Source of the DNA: Aporrectodea caliginosa
Taxonomy: Eukaryota > Annelida > Clitellata > Crassiclitellata > Lumbricidae
Direction: 5' to 3'
NCBI GenBank assembly: GCA_020284085.1
Contig: JACEVL010000410.1
Span: 310,001-374,000 of the forward strand
Length of the DNA stretch: 64,000 nucleotides
A program made the position numbers and the translations under genes. Below the pieces are notes generated by a model that saw nothing but the letters and a program-made list of their open reading frames with translations, made no database searches and was not told the DNA's origin. Below are positions 12,451 to 21,849 of this stretch, piece by piece; the first letter of the stretch is position 1; every line of letters begins with the position of its first letter.

Positions 12451-13263
12451 CAGTGATATTTTACTTCTAAAAATAATTCCTAATTCAGTTTTAATTCAGT
12501 TCTGTGTCCTTGAATTTTGCTTCTAATTCTAATTTTACTTGCGAATAATTTTACTTATCATTCCTATGTTAGTTCTCAATTAATTTTACTTCTTATTTTA
12601 GTTTTCCAAATAATTTTTAATTTCAGTTCAGTAAAAAGTATTTTAACGTTACTACATGCACGTATAAGATATCTTTGTTCAATTTCAAGAACACTCTCAT
12701 TTCAAGAGATTTTTTCCTGCGATTTCTTCGTCCATCAGTCAAGATTCCCATACAAAAATAATTTTTTCCACAAAGGCCTGTGAGGCTGGAGCCGAAAAAA
12801 GATGCTGTATGAAGTTTGCCCGTGCGGTACCATTCTCCCAAATAACGATCCATCTGAGTTGTTACACAGTCTTGGTTGCTGCTGCTGCTGGACAATGTTG
12901 ATGTTGTCCATGACTTTAGTTTCATGTTGAGAAATTTAAAGTTCTGCAGTGCAGGTGAAACTGTGCTTTTAGTAATCTCCTATTTTCGGGACAGACAGCG
13001 ACGCGGGCATATCTGCTGCATTGTTAGACTTACGTTTCACCCTTTGCTTCATCTCAACTTAAGGGTCACAAGAAGTAAAATGATTTTACTTTTGAAAATA
13101 ATTGCTAATTTCATTCATAATTTTAGTTCTGCAAATAATTCATAATTTAATTCCTAATTTCGTTTTTGAAGCCAAAATAATTCCTACTTTCACTTCTAAT
13201 TTTCGTTAACGAAATCCTTTATTTTTACTTCCAATTTTAGTTTTCGTTAACGAAAATATCACG
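12451..13263. mobile_element. hAT-like nonautonomous element in intron 1
   Basis: The left end CAGTGATATTTTACTTC and the right end ...GAAAATATCACG are inverted copies, and the flanks TTAAGTGG and TTAAGTGT form a probable 8-bp target duplication with one mismatch. The interior is built from repeated TTTTACTTCTAATTTTAGTT-type units on both sides of a unique core. It carries no coding sequence. It starts only 23 bp after the splice donor of the host gene. Confidence 0.5.
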
Positions 13264-13375
13264 TTAAGTGTTTAGATGAGGTCACTTCGAGCCATCGTGA
13301 GAGCTAATTATTGTGCTCTAGTATTGTTTGCCTGTTACTATTAGACCAATATCCAAGAAAGCACGACTTACAGGT

Positions 13376-14114
13376 GTCGTCCATAAAGAACGTGTGCAAT
13401 GAGGGGGGTGGTCACCCCGATTCGGACAAGGAGGGAGGGGTCATGACCCGTGCGGACGTCCGCATCTAAATTTGATTCATACTGTAGTTTGTTAGGTCTG
13501 TATACTTCACTGGATCGTCATTAGTAATGTTCCGTAACAGACAGCTCAATAACCATTTCATCAGGAACTGTGGAATTACAGTAAAAAGAATGATGATGAC
13601 ATAACATAACATAACATAACATATTTTATTCAGCAACCAACTTAAAATACAGGTCGTAAGTACATGACTGTTTTCGAGATTTGTCGGTATGCCCAGGAGA
13701 CCCAAAAGGGGCCGAAGGTCCCGCAAGCCAGGGCCACCTGAGACAAATTAGTTGAAAGCATTACGGCCGACTATGATAATTCACAAACTAGGCAATATAT
13801 TCTTAATTATCTTAACTAAACAATTAGAAATTAAAGAAAATTAAAGAAAACTAATAAAAATTAGAGATTATGCACATATGATGACGATTGGCTAGAAAGT
13901 GGATTCGTGTTTGGCATACAGAAGCAGCAGAAAAAAGTCGGTTGATGGGTTGATGTGAGTATGTGCTGCCATACTGCAGGAGTCTTCTAGCCAATCGTCC
14001 TCAGATGCGTATATCCACAAAGGGGAGGAGGGGCGGGGGTACGGCCAAATGCAGACAAGGAAGTGGGAGGGGTCCAAAGTAGGTCAGTTTTTGCGAACGT
14101 CCTTTATGAACAAT
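13376..14114. mobile_element. MITE family M1, copy A
   Basis: The ends form short inverted repeats: GTCCATAAAGAACGTG on the left and, reverse-complemented, GTTCATAAAGGACGTTCGC on the right. Subterminal GC-rich segments (GGACAAGGAGGGAGGGGTC, GTGCGGACGTCCGCA) are characteristic. The core includes an (ATAAC)n run at about 13600-13625. A second copy lies inverted at 16415-16968. It sits inside intron 1 of the host gene and shows no coding sequence. Confidence 0.6.
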
Positions 14115-14703
14115 CCCTTACCATAATATCGTGATTATCAGTTTAGCGCTTCAGATATATATTTGATGCATATGACCAATTGATACACTTAAATACCCTT
14201 ACTATCTCCAGTCAGAATCAGTAAATTTTGTTTTATTATCATTGTTATGGATATTATTATTAGTTAGAAATATAAGTGTCAGGCGTCAAGCGTGAATCAA
14301 AGACAATTGATGAGCTGGCTAGACTTTTACCTGTGTTTAATGATATCGCAATGCTGCAGTGGCCATTGACATCGGATTTTAGGGGAAAAGTATCCCCGAT
14401 TATTTGGTAATTTCTATAATGGTCTAAATTTTGCCAATTGGCTGGTCGCGTACCCTTTCGTTCACCGGCAAGGCACGACCTCAACGTTATGGCCAGGAGG
14501 ACATAAAGCACGCGCAGACATAAATATTGTTGAGGCCGAAACCTAAGGACTAAATGAATACATATTTAATTGACTCAACGTTTAATTGTATTTCACCGTG
14601 AGCAACCGGTGCTGACACTGATTAGGAGAATCTGCCAGTATTAAATGACATTCCACTCGCTTCATAGAAGACGTGATTATTATTGATTTGTTTTTTTTGC
14701 CAG

Positions 14704-15241
14704 AGGGTCTGAGGTGATACAGCCAACGGTGAACGGTCTGAAACAGTTCGGCATAAGCAAAGGCGAAATCAGCCGAGTCGTCGTCAAATTCCCCAGCCCT
14801 CCCACTCCCCATCCACTGACAATTTGCTTCCACTTCCCAAGCACCTTCCTCACGCATCGTTACGTACTGGATATGATCCGTGCCCTGATTCAGGGAGTAG
14901 AGGGCGCCAGGGTGAATAGTATCCAGTTCGTCGATCGGAATACTATCCACGGGGCACGAGGTCTCGACAATCGTTGGCTGGTCAACCTCAACATGGCCGC
15001 AGCCAGGGACGTCATCCTCAGCCAGGGACTGCAGCTCTTCAACCGACGCATTCTCGTTCGAAGGTACGACGAAATACTGTGCGAGGAATACGAGGAGTTC
15101 CTCGAGTACACGCAGATCAAGAGGAGGCTGTACAACAAGAAAGAGGAAGACACTGCCATTGCGGAGGAGGAGGAACTGGAAGACAGCGTCACTTCCACTG
15201 AGGCATCTGAGAGTGAACAACCAGATCTCTCAGAAAGATAA
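14704..15241 (+). CDS. Uncharacterised host protein, exon 2 (C-terminal)
   Basis: A T-rich tract and GCCAG acceptor precede 14704, and the frame continues from exon 1 to TAA at 15239-15241, giving a protein of about 371 residues. The C-terminal half has the alternating strand/helix pattern of an RRM-like or ferredoxin-like fold: VNSIQFVDRN, then RWLVNLNMAAARDVILSQG, then LFNRRILVRRYDEI. The last 40 residues are acidic and Ser/Glu-rich. A Pro-rich, hydrophobic stretch around 14790-14850 reads unlike the rest and could be a short retained intron, with a possible acceptor CTTCCCAAG near 14841. The fold is inferred from pattern alone and no function is assigned. Confidence 0.65.
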
Positions 15242-16075
15242 GAAACACTTTCCAATTTAAATGGACGATTGATGTCATCACCATCCACGATTTGACCAAG
15301 GAAGTAATGTTCCTGACCAATTTTTCTAAGCTATAAGCCACTTCACTTCTGACTTCATTCATTTAAATCTGTTAATTTATATGACTAATCGACGATGAGA
15401 CCTGCATCAGTAAGTGTTGTGGTGTTGTCTTTGTCTCTTCGGATTTTTACGGAGAGATATAGCACATTTTTGCTCTATAGAACTTTAACATTTTAGCTCT
15501 GCTGTTTATTAGTTGACCATTGTTAAATGATTGTGTAGCAATTTACCCTGCTATGAAACTATATTGCCTCTGTGTAGTAAGTGTATATAGTCGCCTAATT
15601 ATGATTTCTGTTAAGTTGTTTGCTACATAATAGCCTTACATAATAGCCTAGTAAGCTTAAAATATGATAGCAGGCCCACAGACTGCTAAGCCGCAGTTGT
15701 TCTGTATGTAACCTATAGCCAATATTAATACTTAAACGACGAGAGTGTAGGCCTAGACCTATATACTAAAACGATTATAGGAAACCAATGCAGCTCGTAT
15801 AGTTAAATTGTTAACTGGGCTATACATGTACGTGTGATGACTTTTCTAGTTATATCGTTTTGCTACATGTATAGTATTGGTGAAAGTGTGTATGAACTTT
15901 AGCATCATAGGCCTATAGCTTAGCATAACGTGTCTCGTGTTATAAGTTTTCTTAGTCTCTTTAAAGAGGCGATACACATTAAATTTTTCTTACAATTATA
16001 AATAACTTGCAATTACTGGCAATTGCAGGCTATATACTGTATATATAGTATATCTAAACTTCGCAATAAAAGTAG
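15242..16075 (+). other. Probable 3' UTR of the 11850 gene
   Basis: Noncoding AT-rich sequence follows the stop codon. The first good polyadenylation signal in a suitable setting is AATAAA at about 16065, preceded by CTTCGC. The transcript end is inferred. I see no other gene between here and 16400. Confidence 0.35.
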
Positions 16076-16414
16076 CAGGAGTCATTATTATGTTAATTAT
16101 GACTGTGCTTCAGTTAGGACAACCATTTGGATCATCAGTCGATTAGGCCAATAGTTAGATATCATGATTATAACACACTCAACCAGCGCTTTTGAAAGCT
16201 TCGTTATAGGTGCTATAGAAATGCTTACAACTAACATAGGCATACACAACATGACTGCAGTATAGTGGTTCCTATTAAATCCTGCGAATCGAGTTTTCGA
16301 TTGTAGGTTTGATTTATGCGATGCCTTGGGTTGAACAAAATTCAGTCATCAAATGTATTATGTATAAGCAACGCTCACCAAGTGGACAACTGGAAGGCTA
16401 TTATAATTAGTGTA

Positions 16415-16968
16415 GTCCCCTAAGGGTCGACTGCAAGACTGGCTACTTTGGACCCCTCCCTCTCCTTGTCCGTATTTGATCTTACCCATCCTGCCTCCCA
16501 CTTTGCGGACGTCCGTATTAGAGGACGACTGGCTAGAAGACTCCTGCGGTGTGGCAGCACGGGCTCACATCAACCCATCAACCGACATGTCCTTCCTGCT
16601 GCCTTTGAATGTCAATTCCAACCCGCTTTCAATGTCATCATCATTTCTACTTTAAAGAGGTCAAGGACTACTGAGCTGTCTACAACGAAACATTAGCATA
16701 TATATTCGTTTGTTAGAACCTATCAGGCTGGCAAACCGCAGCTCAGTACATACAGGTTAAATGCAATAGCCTACTAACGATAAACGAAATTAGGACAGAC
16801 TGTCTGCCAGCTGAATGAAATTTGGGTTTAAGGCTCAGGCTGTATTGAAAAAACTACATGAATGTATCAAATGTAGATGGACGTCCGCACTGGTCACAAC
16901 CCTCCTCCCCTTGTCCGCATGAGATGACCCCTCCCTCCCCTCATTGTGTTCGACCTTTATGGACGACC
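16415..16968. mobile_element. MITE family M1, copy B (inverted)
   Basis: Reverse-complemented, this tracks copy A at 13376-14114 from end to end. Matching segments include GTCGTCCATAAAG, the GGACAAGG...GGGAGGGGTC block, TCGGTTGATGGGTTGATGTG, AGGAGTCTTCTAGCCA and GGGGTCCAAAGTAG. By eye the copies are about three-quarters identical, with the (ATAAC)n core missing here. The two copies bracket exon 2. Confidence 0.6.
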
Positions 16969-17639
16969 TCTGCTTTTGATTTATTTGTTTTGAATTAAAA
17001 CCAAGAGAGTCACGACTGAGCCACCAATACGCAGGCCAGGCGCGGATGATGCCTGATAGCCAGCAGTGATAGGCTCACGAGTCACAACACACGAGTCAAG
17101 ACGAGTCGACTCCAGCATATTCCAAAGACAAAGGTGTAATTGAATTGGTAATCAATCGTTTAAGCCTTCCAAATTATTCGCCTTTTGTAGCATATTCATT
17201 TTTCATCAGTCCAACTTCTATTTAGGCAAAAATTATTTTCATCAATCCAGCTTCTTTCTAAGAAGAATTCCTTTCGTCAATCCAGCTTGAATTCGACTAA
17301 CGCTAAAACCCATATATACAATGGCGAAAGATATTTAGAACGATAAAACGATAGATTACCGAAGCTAGAACAAGTAACTGTATACGCTACTTTATTTTAA
17401 TCTGGTCGATAAGTCAAAGTTTCTAACTTTCTATGTCAACGTGCGACTTGATCCGCTCGATCAACCTCGTCACACTATCCGTGGATGGTGTTGACGCAGT
17501 CAGATAAATTTCGAATACAAAACTTTCTACCACTCATCGATCAGTTTGTTACTGCTTTGTAACATCGGCTTGGTGCGTAAACCTACGAACTTATTTCGTT
17601 TTGGTTCGAAGATGGAGGGTGGGTTGTGTTTATAAAGAG

Positions 17640-18107
17640 AGGAATTGGAAGGTGGTGGTGCTGGTGGAGTGGATGGATTAGGGTAAGATTGCTTGAAGAG
17701 GTGGGACTAAGGCCTGCAATTACTGTAGGCCTCAAAGTCCGACTCACATCTCAATGTGAGGGGTGAGGGTGGCAACAGTCAGTAGGGGAGTGCCTGCTGA
17801 GGCTATGCCATCAGTGGTGAAGGTCTTGGCTGAAGTACCACCTTAGGGCGCTACGCGAGGTGGACAGGCAGGAACCCTGAAAAAGCTGGCAAACGTGGGC
17901 GGCATCGCCGCCTTTGATACCACAAGATAGTGGATATCAGAGCCAGTCCTAAGCCTGGAACTCTCTTTAAGGGAGAAGTGCGAAGGTCGAACGGATGGGT
18001 GCAGAACTGCAGATACTCCGTTCGTAAAGAAAAATACGAATGAAATCCAATGCAAGCACTGAACTCCAACGGGCCTCGGCCCATGGATACGATGCAAGCG
18101 TTGGACA
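17640..18107. mobile_element. LINE-like 3' region, left half
   Basis: A GC-richer block with phrases typical of retroelement 3' regions (CAACGGGCCTCGGCCCATGG near 18068, then GATACGATGCAAGC). It stops at a hAT insertion at 18116 and resumes at 18788 with GGCCTTCGGCCCATGG and a (GAT)n tail at 18806-18820. No intact reading frame is present, and assignment to a particular LINE clade is not possible. Confidence 0.4.
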
Positions 18108-18115
18108 CCTACGGG

Positions 18116-18779
18116 TAGTGTTGTTTTCGTTAACTAAAACTAAAACGAAAACCTTCGTTAACGAAAACTCAGGGTTATAGTTAACTAAAACTAAAACTAA
18201 AACTTGGTGAAATAACTAAAACTAATAATAACTAAAACTCGCGGAGCCGGCCAAAAACGATAACTGAAACTAAAACGGTCAAAACTAATAATAACAAAAA
18301 CATCTAACTAAAACCTAATGAAAACACACAACGAAAACCTTGCATCCTTGAATATTCAATGTTTTTGTACATACGGGCGAAAATCGGGGAATCACATAAA
18401 GCTCAATAAGAAATTTTTACCACACTAATCATGATGATTGAGATGATGACTAATCATTAAAGGGACATTATATCATGTAGCCTATGATACATGGCATGTT
18501 GTCATACTGTAAGAATAATGGTTGCTATTGCCTATTGGCAGTAATTTGATATACATTGTTGTCGGCTAACTATCAGTGAACAAATAACTGAAACTAAAAC
18601 TAAAACTAAAACTGAAGAAACTAAAACTGAAACGAGGAAGTGTCAGTTTCTATTAACTAAAACTATAACTAAAACTAAAACTTGGCGAAATAACTAAAAC
18701 TAATAATAACTAAAATACATAGCATGTAAAACTAATAATAACTAAAACTAAAACTCAAGGCAAAACTAAAACAACACTA
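18116..18779. mobile_element. hAT nonautonomous element, 8-bp TSD CCTACGGG
   Basis: Terminal inverted repeats TAGTGTTGTTTT and AAAACAACACTA are flanked by perfect 8-bp target duplications CCTACGGG (18108-18115 and 18780-18787). The length is 664 bp. Both halves are filled with AACTAAAACTAAAACT units in the same orientation, giving an A-rich strand, and there is no coding sequence. The TA-G-N-G terminus and the 8-bp duplication are standard hAT features. The insertion splits a GGGCC...GGCCCATGGAT motif of the host repeat. Confidence 0.85.
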
Positions 18780-18839
18780 CCTACGGGCCTTCGGCCCATG
18801 GATCCTGATGATGATGATGACGTTACGAGAAAGTTAAAT

Positions 18840-19005
18840 GTGCAGGTAAGGATTTCTTGGACAAAGGAGAAACACGAGTAACCCAACCATGGCCCGTAAA
18901 TTGATAAAGGCATGGTCGCCTGTAAATAGCGTCCTTGATTTAGCGCCTCTGATGAGTTTCCTTTAAGAGGCGCTATATAAATTCCAGAATGAATGAATAA
19001 CAATA
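18840..19005 (+). mobile_element. LINE tail fragment
   Basis: Ends in TTAGCGCCTCTGATGAG followed by AGAGGCGCTATATAAATTCC and a (GAATGAAT)-type tail. This is the same tail design as the element at 6789-7096. No codons of ORF2 can be read with confidence. Confidence 0.45.
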
Positions 19006-19009
19006 CTGA

Positions 19010-20350
19010 TAATACTGATGACGTACTGGTATATTATAATAAACAAAGCCTTCTTGCGATGACGTCATCTTCTTGCGATGACGTCATCTTTGCATCGATT
19101 GCTTCTTGACTACAGGAAACGAGTCGAGATTCATTTTAGAGGTGAGACGAGATTAGACAATTTGAACAGAAAATAATCGAAAGTCGTCGATTATAAGAAG
19201 TAAAAATTCGAAATTAAACGAAGCCAGTTAAAGACGACGAACAAGAATCATATGAGTGACATGCAGTTGCCTTTACGAACAGAAAATCGTCAGAAATGTC
19301 AACAAGAAAAGTTGAAATTCGAAGTTTCGTCGAAATAACTGCATTTTTGAAGACCCAAACCGACCAACAATCGAATGATCAACAAGAATGGCATTTCAAA
19401 CAGTCGAACTGTCCATCAGAAAAGCGTTAAAACGGACAGAAGATACCTGGACCATTGTTTGCAGGCGACATTCACTAAAGGTAAGCCTCATATGAACAAT
19501 GTTTAAGTCACTGTGCTTAACCTCTGTGACCTATGTATATAATGTATGGATCAATCTGATTACGGTTTGGTTTTTGTGCGCCATCGGCTGATGCCTCGTG
19601 CGTTAGACACTGGTGTGATACAATTACTAATTAGCCTACAATTACTAAATTGATTCCAATGTCTTCAAATATTATCTTGGAAGAAATATACGGTACATTC
19701 TTGGTAATGTTGCACCATATTTTCTCGTTGGTAATTTTCTTATGTTTTTAAATAATATGTTTTCTTTCTCTTAAGTTTAAAAGTTTCTCTCGCCTTAGTT
19801 CCAACTCAGCTATAATGAGTACACTGATCGTACACTATCTGTATGCAGATGAGACGGCTAGTTTGCCGAGGCGAAGAAAAATTAAAGATTTCGCTAACAC
19901 TCCTTAACATCTATAGCTATCTCTCAAGTTATAACGCCCGGAGTCGAACTATAACTGTAACTATAACTAAAATAAGAAACCATTAACCATAACTGTAACT
20001 ATAACTAAAATAAGAAACCATTATATAACCATAACTGTAACTAAAATAAAATCTGTAAGGAAATCACACTGCGTTGAAATGGCATGGGTTGTGTGTCTCT
20101 ACTTCAACACATAAGCCTCTTAAAATGGATTTGATTTTCGGCTTTTTGGGGGCGCCATCGGCTTATGCCTTCTGCTTCAAACGCAACGACAACATAAGTC
20201 ACTAAGTAATAATTAATAGTCAATTACACTACTATTATTACATGACCTTTAATATTCGATCTTATGTGACGTAGGCCTATCTATACGACGCGAACATGAC
20301 GTAATCTATAAACTTATTATTACGTCATCTCAAAAATAGTTGCAATGCGC
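19010..20350. other. No gene; short tandem repeats
   Basis: A tandem duplication of TTCTTGCGATGACGTCATC lies at 19049-19087. A pair of roughly 45-bp units (CCATAACTGTAACTATAACT, AAAATAAGAAACC) repeats at about 19935-20045 and resembles hAT-terminal A-rich repeats. No coding region is seen. Confidence 0.5.
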
Positions 20351-20352
20351 AT

Positions 20353-20941
20353 GCCTCACTGACTTGCGTCTAAATGCTCCGCAGTTTTCGTAATCTATTT
20401 TGAGCTCAACCAATCACGCGTCTTGAAAGCGCCAACAACGACGAAGAGCTAGCGTGTTAAGTCCCGGCTTTCACGTCGTGTAGGCCTACAGTTTCTCTTA
20501 TCTGGCTGTGTAATTGAAGTTGGATTGATAAAAATTATTCTTTGCGTCAATAGAAGGTTGATTGATGAAAAGAATTGTTTGCGTAATTTGAAACTGGATT
20601 GATGAAAAGAATTTTGCCAATGAAACTCTTTACTAGAACCAATCGGAAGCTCATCGATCTTCAATTAATATTTTAAAATCTAAACTTAAATCTATCTCTT
20701 CTCTAAGTAGGCTACTATGATTAGTAAGTACATTGTAACACGTCCTTTGAGTATAAAGACTCTGTTTTATCAACGCGCATTATAAATGCAAATTGTATTT
20801 TATTGTAGGCCTATTGTATGATTTGTATCTATCACTAAACGTGACAAACAAACACTGAGAATTACGACGCGTGATTGGTTGAGCTAAAAATAGATTACCA
20901 AAACCTGCGGAGCATTTAGACGCAAGTGCCTCATAGTGAGG
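20353..20941. mobile_element. MITE with about 70-bp inverted ends, abutting the Academ-like element
   Basis: The left end (20353-20422) contains GACTTGCGTCTAAATGCTCC and CAACCAATCACGCGTC. Their reverse complements occur in order at 20866-20941, with small indels. The interior holds a GTTGATTGATGAAAAGAATT-type minisatellite (20515-20610) of the same kind as in the 45-47 kb elements. No coding sequence. Its right end stops about 13 bp before the Academ-like inverted repeat. Confidence 0.6.
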
Positions 20942-20954
20942 TGGCTTAGTGAAA

Positions 20955-21807
20955 TTATCGTTACCGGGCGGATAAAAGCACCAAATTTGGCATGAAGATC
21001 CGTTATGGTCTACTGAGTAAAGTTGGAATAGGAGCCCTCTGAAATTAATAAGCGTTTTTATGTAAAACACAAAAAACCAAGGTCAAAAGGTCAAACTCAA
21101 GGGAAAAGGCCACAACTCAGCTAAATATTATTCTATTTGGGTCATTCTTGTACCTATTTGATCGGAACAGTAAGGGCTACATCAGAGAAAGGCATAAAAC
21201 TAGAAGGCTAACATAATTCAAGGTCATTTCAAGGTCAAAAGGTCAAAATCAAGAGAAAATTGGCAATAGCTAGGTCAAATATTTCTTCATCTGGATAATT
21301 ATTAGTTATGGTAGTTCTGCATTGATTTCTACCTTTGGCCTTGAAATTAACCCAAGGTCATTTCAAGGTCAAAAGGTCAAAATCAAGGAAAAATGACCAT
21401 GACACAGAATCACCAAAATAACACAACATTTGGCTGAGTTTTAGCCATTTTCAGACATTTTGCTCAATCTGGTTGAGTCAGAGTTATGGCAGTTCTCTGT
21501 TCATTTTGACCTTTGACCTTGAAATTAACCCAAGGTCATTTCAAGGTCAAAAGGTCAAAATCACGGAAAAATGACAATTACACAGAATCAGCAAAATAAA
21601 ACAACATTTGGCTGAGTTTTAGCCATTTTCAGACATTTTCCTCTAAAAATTTACCTTTTTCATCTTAAAATAACCTCAGATTGTCTTAGGATCACTCTGA
21701 AATTTATGAACATTTTTATGTAAAACACCAAAATTGCAGCATGCCGACGTACATGACGAAATATAGCGTGTATCAAGTAACAGTAGTCATAAAAAGACGA
21801 GCTTACA
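20955..21807. repeat. Left 853-bp terminal inverted repeat of Academ-like element
   Basis: Pairs base for base with 26615-27467. I compared every line and found 4 mismatches and no indels (about 99.5% identity). It starts TTATCGTTACCGGGCGG and ends GACGAGCTTACA. It contains imperfect internal direct repeats (the CAACATTTGGCTGAGTTTTA unit occurs twice) and at least twelve AGGTCA hexamers plus a TGACCTTTGACCT pair. No clear target-site duplication is visible at these ends. Confidence 0.95.
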
Positions 21808-21849
21808 CGTCTGTGATGCTTACTGCAGTAACACAAAGATTGCACAGTT

